Both the position numbers and the translations under genes were made by a program. From contig CALVUD010000003.1 of NCBI GenBank assembly GCA_944363505.1, forward strand, positions 131,783 through 195,782: 64,000 bases of DNA, read 5' to 3'. This DNA comes from an uncultured Clostridia bacterium. Lineage in GTDB: Bacteria > Bacillota > Clostridia > Christensenellales > DTU072. Under the pieces are notes generated by a model. It was not told the DNA's origin, did no database searches, and worked only from the letters and a program-made list of their open reading frames with translations. Numbering within the stretch: the first letter of the stretch is position 1; every line of letters begins with the position of its first letter. Shown here in pieces: positions 43,947 through 51,863 of this stretch.

Positions 43947-44191
43947 TGTTTAAAACGATTTGCAAATGGTTTATTTTGGCATATAAAAAGGTGCTTTCGC
44001 CGATAATGGGCAAGGGGTGTATATATACTCCGACCTGTTCGATGTACACGCTGGACGCGATCATGAAATACGGCGCGTTCGTCGGATGCCTGAAAGGCGC
44101 CGCTCGTATAATGCGTTGTACGCCCTTTCACCGTGGCGGGTTCGATCCCGTAAAAGAAAACTTCAAAGGAGCCGCTAAATGGACGTTATGA
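43946..44191 (+). CDS. yidD: YidD membrane protein insertion efficiency factor
   Basis: This 81-residue protein has one N-terminal amphipathic helix and the family motif GCIYTPTCSMYTLDAI, followed by GAARIMRCTPFHRGGFDPV. YidD supports YidC-dependent insertion at the membrane. It overlaps yidC by 13 bases. Confidence 0.95.
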   Translation: MFKTICKWFILAYKKVLSPIMGKGCIYTPTCSMYTLDAIMKYGAFVGCLKGAARIMRCTPFHRGGFDPVKENFKGAAKWTL

Positions 44192-45249
44192 GCCTGGCAA
44201 CGGAACTTAACCTTGTCGGTAAGCTGGTATACAACGTATTGTACGAATGGGTAGCCGGCTGGGGAATCGACTCTGAACTCATAGGCGCTTTCGGCGTTAC
44301 GGTCATACTGTTTACCGTATTTTTAACGCTGTTGACGATGCCCTTGGACATCTGGCAGAAGATGATCGCGAGAAGCAATTCCCGCAAAATGCGCTTGATG
44401 AAACCCGAACTCGACAAGCTGAACAAGCTTTACGAGTCCGACAAAAACACGCTGATGATAAAACAGCGCGAGCTTTACAAAAAGTACAAATACTCCACAT
44501 TCAAAACATGTCTGCCCACGCTTGCGACTCTGGTGATATTCATGGTCGTTTTCTCGGGCTTCAACTCTGCCGTCAGATACCACAACAGCGTGGTTTACGA
44601 ACGTTTGAAAGAAACATATAACAACACCTACAACGCGACCTATCTTGCGGAAACGGGCGCGGGCACGCCGGTTTCGGAAGCGGGCGACAAAGCCACCGAA
44701 GCCGCCGAGGCTGCCGTTCTGAACGCATACGAGCCCGAACGCTTCCTGCTGACGACCAACATCTTCATGCCCGACACGTGGAAAGACCCGATCCCCGACG
44801 TTTCGACATATGCGGGAACGGGAATAGGCAGTATAGGCGTCAGCGACGTCGATTCCAGAGAATATAACCGGGTCATGGCGCCGCTGATAGAGGAATACAA
44901 CTATACCGCAAAGGGCAAATCGGCGTGGAACGGCTATCTGATCCTGCCGATACTGGTCATGGTACTCAGCGTCGTTTCGTCCAAGCTTATCAAGCCGCCG
45001 GAACAGCCGCAGATGGCGGGTCAGACCGAGGAACAGGTCAAGGCGCAGCAGACTCAGATGAAGATGATGCAATATATCATGCCCGTGGTGATGGGGATAT
45101 TCTCCCTGTTCTACAGCGCGGCGTTCTCGCTATACATGTTCCTCAGAAGTTTTATGTCGTTCGCGTTGAACCTAATATGGAATATAGTGCTTAAACGTCG
45201 CGACGCCAAACAGCTGGATTACGAGATGAGCATTACCGTCAAAAAGTAA
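44179..45249 (+). CDS. yidC: YidC/OxaI-type membrane insertase
   Basis: This 356-residue insertase lacks a signal peptide with lipobox. The first conserved helix (near 35-60) leads into the basic cytoplasmic hairpin with RKMRLMKPELDKLNKLYES and KYKYSTFKTCLPTLATLV. An extracytoplasmic insertion of about 110 residues rich in Asn, Thr and Tyr follows, before the last helices (LPILVMVLSVVSS and PVVMGIFSLFYSAAFSLYMF). AAAGGAG is the ribosome binding site inside yidD. Confidence 0.93.
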   Translation: MDVMSLATELNLVGKLVYNVLYEWVAGWGIDSELIGAFGVTVILFTVFLTLLTMPLDIWQKMIARSNSRKMRLMKPELDKLNKLYESDKNTLMIKQRELYKKYKYSTFKTCLPTLATLVIFMVVFSGFNSAVRYHNSVVYERLKETYNNTYNATYLAETGAGTPVSEAGDKATEAAEAAVLNAYEPERFLLTTNIFMPDTWKDPIPDVSTYAGTGIGSIGVSDVDSREYNRVMAPLIEEYNYTAKGKSAWNGYLILPILVMVLSVVSSKLIKPPEQPQMAGQTEEQVKAQQTQMKMMQYIMPVVMGIFSLFYSAAFSLYMFLRSFMSFALNLIWNIVLKRRDAKQLDYEMSITVKK

Positions 45250-45269
45250 TGTCTGAAGGAGCTAACGGA

Positions 45270-45938
45270 ATGGATGAATCTAAATTGACAACCGAGAACC
45301 CCGTTACCGACGGGGAAGAAATGAGCGTCGGAGAGGGTGCGCCTTCCGAAGAGGAATGCGCGCTTGCCGAGGAAAGAGTGCGCGCTTTCGTCGAAGGACT
45401 GATCGGCGAAATGCGTTTAAGGTGCGGAGCCGTCGTCGAAAGACAAAACGAGAATATCACCGTCAAGATCACGGGCGAAGACGCCGGCAGCGTTATCGGG
45501 TATCGCGGCGAAGTGCTGGACGCCGTCCAGTATATGGCGTTGTGGATCGCCAATAAATCAGTAAAGGAGTTTATCAGGGTGTCGTTGGACGCCGAAGGCT
45601 ACCGCAAAAAACGCACGGAAACGCTCCGTTCGCTTGCCGAGCGCCTTGCGCGCAAGGCGGTAAAGACGCACAGACGCGAAGCGTTGGAACCTATGAACCC
45701 TTACGACAGGCGCATAATCCACACCGCGCTCACCGATTTCAACGGAGTGGAAACGGTCTCGGAGGGCGAGGGACACAACCGTCACGTCGTCATCGTTCCC
45801 AAGGACGAGCGTGTTTCGGAGAAAAAGTCGGGTATCACCGAAGTTTCCGAGAAAAACTACGGAACTTCGGCTAAATTCCGTCAAAAAGGCGCGCGGAAAG
45901 GCAAAAGTTACGGCGCCCCCCGCAGAAAGCCGTTTTAA
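45270..45938 (+). CDS. jag: Jag/KhpB RNA-binding protein (KH + R3H)
   Basis: This 222-residue protein binds RNA. A KH domain with the GSVIGYRGEVLDAVQYMA loop (about 75-150) is followed by an R3H domain (RREALEPMNPYDRRIIHTAL, with the R-x3-H-type core) and a basic tail. In other Firmicutes, KhpB affects small RNAs and cell division. I chose the ATG at 45270 because GAAGGAG lies eight bases ahead of it. The upstream ATG at 45249 overlaps the yidC stop but has no such site. Confidence 0.9.
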   Translation: MDESKLTTENPVTDGEEMSVGEGAPSEEECALAEERVRAFVEGLIGEMRLRCGAVVERQNENITVKITGEDAGSVIGYRGEVLDAVQYMALWIANKSVKEFIRVSLDAEGYRKKRTETLRSLAERLARKAVKTHRREALEPMNPYDRRIIHTALTDFNGVETVSEGEGHNRHVVIVPKDERVSEKKSGITEVSEKNYGTSAKFRQKGARKGKSYGAPRRKPF

Positions 45939-45944
45939 TCGGAC

Positions 45945-47267
45945 ATGTCGGACGTAATCGCCGCCATCTCGACGGCGCGCGGAAACGCCGCCGTCGGCAT
46001 AGTCAGACTTTCCGGGGACGGAGCGGACGAGGTAGCTTCCCGCATTTTTTTCAAAAAAGGATTCGATTTCAAAAACGCCGAAGCGAACAGGATGTATCTG
46101 GGCGAGATTCGCGCGGGAATGGTAAAGGACAGGGCGTTCTGTATGTATTGCAGGGCGCCTAAATCGTATACGGGCGAGGACGTTATCGAGTTTCAGCTTC
46201 ACGGCGGCAGAGTGGTCACGGAAGCCGTGCTGGAAGCCGCGCTTTCGTTCGGAGCGCGTCCGGCGGAGCCGGGCGAGTTTACAAAAAGAGCTTATCTGAA
46301 CTCCAAGATGAGTCTGTCCGAGGCGGAAGGCGTCGAGGCGCTGATAGCCGCCGATTCCGAGGCGGAAGCCGCCGCGGCGTACCGCGCCATGGACGGCGAA
46401 CTGGACAAAACCGTTCGCGCCATCGGGTCAAAACTCGTAAAGGCGACGGCGGCGCTGGACGTGATGCTCGACTATCCCGAGGAAATGATAGAAGACACGC
46501 TTCCCGAGGTCAGAGAAACTCTCGGCGAGGTCAAGACCGCTCTGAACAGGCTTATCGGCACGGAAAAAGAAAGAAAAATGATTTCCGAGGGCATATCCGT
46601 GGTGATAGCGGGGCTGGTAAACGCGGGCAAATCTTCGCTGATGAACGCGCTTTGCGGCGCGGACAGGGCGATAGTTACCGAGTTCGCGGGCACGACGCGC
46701 GACGTTTTGAGGGAAACCCTGGAGATAAACGGCGTCAAAGTGTCCTTATCGGATACCGCCGGTATCCGCGAGGGCGCCGAGGGCGCCGAAAAGATAGGTA
46801 TCGAACGCGCCGAGAGAGCGCTTGCCGGCGCCGACCTCGTGCTTTTCGTAATGGACGGCGGAGAACCGGAAAGCGACGAGGAGCGCGAGCTGTATTCAAA
46901 GATATGCAAGCGCCCGCACATACGCGTAAAGAACAAGGGCGACGTCGGGGATTATCCGCGCGAAGCGGATATAACCGTATCCGCGCTGACGGGCGAAAAC
47001 GTCGACAGACTCGGGGCGCTAATTGCCGAGCGCACCGGTATTCGGGCGATGACTTCGCCGCCGCTTACCCGCGAAAGGCAGTTGCACGCCGCAAAAAAGG
47101 CGTTGAACGCCGTCGTCGCGGCGCTGAACGCGCTTAAGACCTCGACCCCCGATTGCGTTTCCGCCGACGTCAAGGAAGCTTTGGAGGCGCTTTATTCGCT
47201 GACGGGCGAGGACGCCGCCGAAAGCGTGGTGGACGAAATTTTTTCAAGATTCTGCGTAGGTAAATGA
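45945..47267 (+). CDS. mnmE: tRNA modification GTPase MnmE
   Basis: This 440-residue GTPase works with MnmG to form cmnm5U at the wobble position of tRNA. The N-terminal folate-binding domain starts IAAISTARGNAAVGIVRLSG. The GTPase domain has GLVNAGKSSL (G1), GTTRDV (G2), DTAGIREGAE (G3) and KNKGD (G4-like). The C-terminal cysteine motif is FCVGK. Its stop overlaps the mnmG start (ATGA). Confidence 0.96.
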   Translation: MSDVIAAISTARGNAAVGIVRLSGDGADEVASRIFFKKGFDFKNAEANRMYLGEIRAGMVKDRAFCMYCRAPKSYTGEDVIEFQLHGGRVVTEAVLEAALSFGARPAEPGEFTKRAYLNSKMSLSEAEGVEALIAADSEAEAAAAYRAMDGELDKTVRAIGSKLVKATAALDVMLDYPEEMIEDTLPEVRETLGEVKTALNRLIGTEKERKMISEGISVVIAGLVNAGKSSLMNALCGADRAIVTEFAGTTRDVLRETLEINGVKVSLSDTAGIREGAEGAEKIGIERAERALAGADLVLFVMDGGEPESDEERELYSKICKRPHIRVKNKGDVGDYPREADITVSALTGENVDRLGALIAERTGIRAMTSPPLTRERQLHAAKKALNAVVAALNALKTSTPDCVSADVKEALEALYSLTGEDAAESVVDEIFSRFCVGK

Positions 47268-49117
47268 TGAAAAGGTACGATGCCGTGGTCATAGGCGCGG
47301 GGCACGCCGGAGTAGAGGCCGCCTCGGCTATGGCAAAACTGAACAAGAAGACGCTTTTGACGACGCTGTCCGCGGAAGCGGTGGCTTTTATGGCGTGCAA
47401 TCCGAATATCGGCGGCACCGCAAAAGGGCACCTGGTAAAGGAAATAGACGCTTTGGGCGGCGTGATGGGCGAGGTGGCGGACAAGGCGACCATACAGGTC
47501 AGGATGCTGAACCGCGCGGGCGGCGAAGCCGTGCACAGTCTGAGGGCGCAGGTGGACAAAAACCTTTATCACCGCCTTATGAAACAGCGCATGGAAAATA
47601 CCGAAAATCTCGACGTCATGGAAGCCGACGTCAACGAGATACTTTTCGAAGGCAACCGCGTCGTCGGCGTAAAAACCGCCGTGGGCGACACGATAAAAGC
47701 GGACGCCGCGGTGATTTGCACGGGCGTATATATGGATTCGAGGATCATCACGGGCAACTACGAACGCGCCACGGGTCCCGCGGGGTTTATGCGCAGCGTC
47801 GGACTCTCCGAAAATCTGAAGCGTTACGGACTGGATATCAGGCGTTTCAAGACCGGCACTCCGATGAGGGTGCTGTCGAAAAGCGTGGATTACGACGAAA
47901 TGGAGCTTCAGCCGGGAGAGGAGGATCTGCCCTCTTTCGGAATGTTGACCGAGGGCGAAGTAAGAAACGATTGTCCGTGTTATCTGACCTATACCAACGA
48001 GGAAACCCACAGGATAATTCTATCCAACCTCGACCGCGCACCGCTATATAACGGCAACATCAGCGGCATAGGACCCAGATACTGCCCTTCGATAGAAACC
48101 AAGGTGGTCAGATTCAAGGACAAGGAACGCCACCAGATCTTTGTCGAACCCGAGGGCGCGGACACCTACGAAATGTACGTGCAGGGGCTGTCGACTTCGT
48201 TGCCGTTCGACGTACAGGAACTTATGCTCCATACCGTAAAAGGACTGACCCGTGCCAAGATCACCCGCTACGGCTACGCGATAGAGTACGACTGTCTGAA
48301 TCCGAAATGCCTTAACGCGGCTTTGGGAATAAAAGGCTATGCGGGGCTGTATTCGGCGGGGCAGATTAACGGAAGTTCTGGCTATGAGGAAGCGGCGGCG
48401 CAGGGGCTTATCGCGGGCATAAACGCCGCAAGGTACCTCGACGGCAAAGAACCCGTCATACTCACCAGGGATTCGTCCTACATAGGCGTGCTGATAGACG
48501 ACCTCGTTACCAAGGGCACGGAGGAACCGTACAGAATGATGACCTCGCGCGCCGAATACAGACTCAGGCTCAGACAGGACAACGCCGACATCCGCCTGAC
48601 CGAACTGGGGCACGCGATAGGACTTGCGGACGAAAAACGCTATGCTAAATATCTGAAAAAGAAAGCGGAAGTGGAGTCGCTTAAGGAAACATTCGACGCC
48701 GTGCGCTTCAAAAGGAAAGACGTTTCACAAGCGGGCATAGATTTGGGAGAAAGCTCCAAACCCTCGTTTACGATTACCGAACTGATAAAAACGGGAGTCG
48801 GTATCGCGGATATAAAGAAATTGCTGCCGGAGTTGGATTCGTACATGACCGATGCCGTGACCTCAGCCGTGACGGACATCAAGTATTCGGGGTATCTGGA
48901 AAAGGAGGACAAGCGCGTCGCCGAGGAAAGCCGCCTGAACGGTTACAAGATCCCCTGCGATATGGACTATAACGACGTCGAAGGGCTGAGAACGGAGGCA
49001 AGGGAAAAGCTTTCGGAGGTAAGACCCATGACGCTGGGACAGGCGGGGCGCATCAGCGGCGTCAATTCCGCGGACGTAACGGTGCTGTTGATATATCTGA
49101 AAAAAAAGAGGTATTGA
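47264..49117 (+). CDS. mnmG: tRNA uridine-modifying enzyme MnmG
   Basis: This 617-residue FAD protein partners MnmE. The nucleotide-binding loop is VIGAGHAGVEAA, and CNPNIGGTAKGHLVKEIDALGG, RFKTGTPMR and QINGSSGYEEAAAQGL are family blocks. Translation may begin at either of two adjacent ATG codons (47264, 47267). No rsmG gene follows, unlike the usual order in Bacillus. Confidence 0.97.
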   Translation: MMKRYDAVVIGAGHAGVEAASAMAKLNKKTLLTTLSAEAVAFMACNPNIGGTAKGHLVKEIDALGGVMGEVADKATIQVRMLNRAGGEAVHSLRAQVDKNLYHRLMKQRMENTENLDVMEADVNEILFEGNRVVGVKTAVGDTIKADAAVICTGVYMDSRIITGNYERATGPAGFMRSVGLSENLKRYGLDIRRFKTGTPMRVLSKSVDYDEMELQPGEEDLPSFGMLTEGEVRNDCPCYLTYTNEETHRIILSNLDRAPLYNGNISGIGPRYCPSIETKVVRFKDKERHQIFVEPEGADTYEMYVQGLSTSLPFDVQELMLHTVKGLTRAKITRYGYAIEYDCLNPKCLNAALGIKGYAGLYSAGQINGSSGYEEAAAQGLIAGINAARYLDGKEPVILTRDSSYIGVLIDDLVTKGTEEPYRMMTSRAEYRLRLRQDNADIRLTELGHAIGLADEKRYAKYLKKKAEVESLKETFDAVRFKRKDVSQAGIDLGESSKPSFTITELIKTGVGIADIKKLLPELDSYMTDAVTSAVTDIKYSGYLEKEDKRVAEESRLNGYKIPCDMDYNDVEGLRTEAREKLSEVRPMTLGQAGRISGVNSADVTVLLIYLKKKRY

Positions 49118-49146
49118 GATTTTTCCGTCGCTCCGTCCGCAAAAAG

Positions 49147-49170
49147 AAAGGACCCGCTTGCTGGTCCTTT
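49147..49170 (+). terminator. Terminator after mnmG
   Basis: AAAGGACC and GGTCCTTT pair around an eight-base loop. The T-run is contained in the right arm, and the following bases are AT-rich. Confidence 0.75.
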
Positions 49171-49403
49171 GCATATTTGTGGAGGAGGGATTGAGAAATT
49201 AAAATTTTTGGTTTTTTACACTTTATCGAACACCCTGCAAGCGAAAGACTTTCGGTCTTTACGGGTTTGTGTACTTTTATGATGTCTATATGCTATCAGC
49301 CGAATATGAAAAGTAAAGTACCCGTGGTTTGAATGTTTTGTGAAAATGTATTGTATGTTTGGTAAATTAAGGAAATCGTTTGCCCTTTCGTCCGCGCGGG
49401 CGG
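49171..49403. other. AT-rich spacer with no gene
   Basis: This stretch is clearly richer in A and T than its surroundings. It holds a strong purine-rich GGAGGAGGG without a start codon behind it, a small AAAGAC/GTCTTT hairpin (49244-49260) and sequences one base off the DnaA box (TTTTACACT near 49215, TGTGAAAAT near 49340). No supported coding frame exists. It may be regulatory or a remnant. Confidence 0.4.
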
Positions 49404-49409
49404 TATAAT
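49380..49409 (+). promoter_or_regulatory. Promoter of the HAD phosphatase gene
   Basis: TTGCCC (49380-49385) and TATAAT (49404-49409) lie 18 bases apart. The -10 box ends only six bases before the ATG at 49416, so the transcript may be leaderless. Confidence 0.6.
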
Positions 49410-49415
49410 CGGAAT

Positions 49416-50069
49416 ATGAGTTACGACGGCAGGATAAAATGCGTATTGTTCGATATGGACGGCACGCTTTGCAATACATGGCTGGATCTCGCGCGCGCCG
49501 TACAGGCGGCGCTGGCGCATTTCGGGTTCGCGCCTCCCTCGGACGAGGACGTGCTGCGTTTCGTGGGCAACGGCAGTCTCAAGCTGATAGAGCTTGCGCT
49601 GCCCGAGGGGAAAAAGGAATACATAGCGGACGCCGAAAAATATTTTCAGCAATATTACCGTACTCATCTAACCGTACACACTCTGCCTTACGAGGGGATA
49701 ACGGAGCTGGTGATGGGGCTTAGAACGCGCGGAATAAAACTCGGCGTGGTGTCCAACAAGTCCGTTGTTCCGCTAAAAGAGATCACTGAAAAGTTTTTCC
49801 CCGGCGTTTTCGACGCCGTTTACGGCGGCTGTCCCGAAATGCCGCTAAAGCCAGCGCCCGATATGATAAAAGCGGCGATGGCGCAACTGAACGTAACCGA
49901 AACGGAAACGCTTTACGTCGGCGACTCCGACGTCGACGTGAGGGCGGCTAAGAACGCCGGAATCAGCGGCGTGTTCTGCGCGTGGGGCTTCCAGTCGGAG
50001 GATAAACTCGTCGCGGCGGGCGCGGAACGGGTAGTCCGTCATCCGTCGGAAATCCTTGCCTGTCTTTAA
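49416..50069 (+). CDS. HAD-family phosphatase, phosphoglycolate phosphatase-like
   Basis: This 217-residue HAD hydrolase has motif I LFDMDGTLCNTW, motif II VVSNKS, motif III lysine in PLKPAPDM and motif IV VGDSDVDVRAAKNAG, with a helical cap domain between about 20 and 85. Phosphoglycolate phosphatase or pyrophosphatase PpaX are the closest roles, but substrate prediction in this family is weak. The chosen ATG has no ribosome binding site and sits at the expected transcription start. The upstream in-frame TTG at 49380 is part of the promoter. Confidence 0.87.
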   Translation: MSYDGRIKCVLFDMDGTLCNTWLDLARAVQAALAHFGFAPPSDEDVLRFVGNGSLKLIELALPEGKKEYIADAEKYFQQYYRTHLTVHTLPYEGITELVMGLRTRGIKLGVVSNKSVVPLKEITEKFFPGVFDAVYGGCPEMPLKPAPDMIKAAMAQLNVTETETLYVGDSDVDVRAAKNAGISGVFCAWGFQSEDKLVAAGAERVVRHPSEILACL

Positions 50070-50104
50070 AATACACTTCGATAAGATACTGCTCCGAAAA
50101 TAAA

Positions 50105-50128
50105 GAAGCCCGCGTTTCCGCGGGCTTC
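50105..50128. terminator. Bidirectional hairpin between convergent genes
   Basis: GAAGCCCGCG and CGCGGGCTTC pair around TTTC, between the phosphatase gene and the convergent GH2-like gene. T-runs are weak on both sides. Confidence 0.7.
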
Positions 50129-50142
50129 GGGTTTGAATACCG

Positions 50143-51684
50143 TCAGGCGTCTCGCTTCGGAGAAGAAAGTTTGTATTCGCGCTCCGCGCTCATCAATCCG
50201 TCAAAGCGGTCGGGCGTGTCGTACAGGGAAGATACTTCCAGTCCGCTCGCGTTTTCGTAAAGCGCCGCAAGGATCCTCGAATATTTCGCTTTATAAGACG
50301 CTTCCTTTACGGCGTCGGATATGTTCAGTTCCGCTTTGATTCCCGTATAAAACGCGGGCATGGCTTTCAGCTTTTCGTAACTTAACGCCGCCGGGTCTGT
50401 TTTTTTCAGGCGCAGTTCTTCTTTTTCGGATACGGGCACGGTGTTGAAACGCAGCTGAAGATACATCGGAATGTCTTTTTCGTCGCAGTCAAAAGAGTAA
50501 AGGTCCGTTGCGTAAATGCGTTTCGCCGCGGGGAAAGTTACGATGCGTTTGGGGTCTGTGTTCTTTAGGTCGGTATAGACGCTTCTTTGGGTTGCGGCAT
50601 CGTAATTTTGGGGTTCTGCTTCCCATATTATCACGGAAGGGTGCCCGTAATCGCGCATTATCAATTCGCGGTAGTTTTCGTCGGAGGGCACTATATTCTT
50701 TAATTTTACTATTGCGAACAGCCCCAGTTTATCCGCTATATAAAGGTGCGCCGGGGTGGGGTATGAGTCGAAGATCACGCTGTTGAAGCCCGCGAGCAAT
50801 GCAAACGCGAGATCCTTTGCGATACGTTCGGAGTCGGGCGGCGTGGAACCCGAACCCGGATAATACATCGGGTCGAGGACGGCTTCGAAGAACGTGCGTC
50901 TGCCGTTTATGTAGATTTTTCCGTCCAGAACGTCGATCTCGCGGAAGGCGGTATAGGTATAAAGCATGTCCGCCATGCCGCCGCCCGGGGTAATCAGCGT
51001 AAGGCGCACGTCGTACAGCGCGGGATGAGAAGCCGTCCACATGTCCGGCAGGCGTTCCAGGGGAACGTGCAGGGTGAACGAGGGCAAAGCCTTGTATTCG
51101 CGCCTGAATATCTGTTTGCCGCCCGAGGCTGTTTCCACGAGTATCTTGTAATTTTCGGTCGCGCCAGCGACGGCGCCCTGTATGTACACGGCTTTAGCGG
51201 AGTATACGGCGTTGGCGCGTATGAACGAGAAATAGCTTTTCGCGGCAAATTCCAACCATACGCTACCGTAGATACCTCTGGTTGCGGGCGATGCGGCGGA
51301 AAAAACGGTCAGTTCGTTGACGCCTTCCCTGACTATTCGGGACACGTCGAAATGGGCGGAAGCGCCGCCCTTGATGCCGCTGAAAACGGTGACGCCGTTA
51401 AGCACGACGCCGAACGCGCCGTCCACGTTTAAAAAATTCAAAAGCACCGTGCCCGAACATTCGAAGGCGGTCAATTCGAAACTCTTGCGGTAACGCACCG
51501 AAGCGGAAGGCTCCGTTTGCCCCGACATCTCGCTGCCCGCGGGAAAGGGAACGTTGATTTTTTCGTCGAAAACGAGTTCGGAAAACGACTCGGGCAATGC
51601 GCCTTTGGCGAATTCCCATACGCCGTTCAACGACTTCAGTCTCGGTCTGACCGCGTCGGGACGCGGGTAATCCTGTCTTTGCAT
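50143..51684 (-). CDS. Glycoside hydrolase family 2-like protein without recognisable catalytic residues
   Basis: This 513-residue protein has the domain order of a family 2 glycosidase: a sugar-binding jelly roll (about 1-160, with LNGVWEFAKG and YRKSFEL), an Ig-like domain (165-265) and the first part of a TIM barrel (from about 270, with INGRRTFFEAVLDP). The usual R-x-SHYP pattern is replaced by FDSYPTP. The acid/base motif NE is IIWEAEPQN near 354-360, lacking the Asn. The barrel stops early, with no nucleophile Glu motif. No signal peptide is present. It may be a carbohydrate-binding or degenerate protein. A promoter abuts its ATG with no ribosome binding site. Confidence 0.7.
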   Translation of the reverse strand: MQRQDYPRPDAVRPRLKSLNGVWEFAKGALPESFSELVFDEKINVPFPAGSEMSGQTEPSASVRYRKSFELTAFECSGTVLLNFLNVDGAFGVVLNGVTVFSGIKGGASAHFDVSRIVREGVNELTVFSAASPATRGIYGSVWLEFAAKSYFSFIRANAVYSAKAVYIQGAVAGATENYKILVETASGGKQIFRREYKALPSFTLHVPLERLPDMWTASHPALYDVRLTLITPGGGMADMLYTYTAFREIDVLDGKIYINGRRTFFEAVLDPMYYPGSGSTPPDSERIAKDLAFALLAGFNSVIFDSYPTPAHLYIADKLGLFAIVKLKNIVPSDENYRELIMRDYGHPSVIIWEAEPQNYDAATQRSVYTDLKNTDPKRIVTFPAAKRIYATDLYSFDCDEKDIPMYLQLRFNTVPVSEKEELRLKKTDPAALSYEKLKAMPAFYTGIKAELNISDAVKEASYKAKYSRILAALYENASGLEVSSLYDTPDRFDGLMSAEREYKLSSPKRDA

Positions 51685-51719
51685 ACCGCGATTTTAACAT
51701 ATCGCGGTAAAAAAAGCAA
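51685..51719 (-). promoter_or_regulatory. Promoter with overlapping palindrome at the GH2-like gene
   Basis: On the minus strand TTGCTT (51719-51714) and TAAAAT (51696-51691) are 17 bases apart. ACCGCGAT (51685-51692) and ATCGCGGT (51701-51708) form a perfect 8-base inverted repeat across the -10 region. The ATG starts right at the expected transcription start. The repeat is a likely repressor site. Confidence 0.6.
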
Positions 51720-51805
51720 TACCGCGGCATTATTCCCGAAAAAGCTTACGGATATCACGGGCGGCGCCTCATTGAAAAGCGTCGGTCAATATAAAGTCAA
51801 AACGC

Positions 51806-51834
51806 TTGAAAGCGTAACGCATAAGATGTATAAT
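51806..51834 (+). promoter_or_regulatory. Promoter of the glycine cleavage operon
   Basis: TTGAAA (51806-51811) and TATAAT (51829-51834) lie 17 bases apart. Only about 30 bases separate the -10 box from the gcvT ATG, too short for a glycine riboswitch. Confidence 0.8.
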
Positions 51835-51863
51835 CGGAATATATTCGGGAGCGGAGCTTTAGA

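Noticed and set aside
45249..45269. ATG start for jag overlapping the yidC stop
   Set aside because: GAAGGAG lies inside this stretch and serves the ATG at 45270 at the right distance.
49171..49403. Replication origin in the AT-rich spacer after mnmG
   Set aside because: The DnaA-box-like sequences each have a mismatch, they are few, and dnaA is not adjacent. I kept it only as a weak observation.
51835..51863. Glycine riboswitch ahead of gcvT
   Set aside because: Only about 30 bases lie between the -10 box and the start codon, too few for the aptamer.
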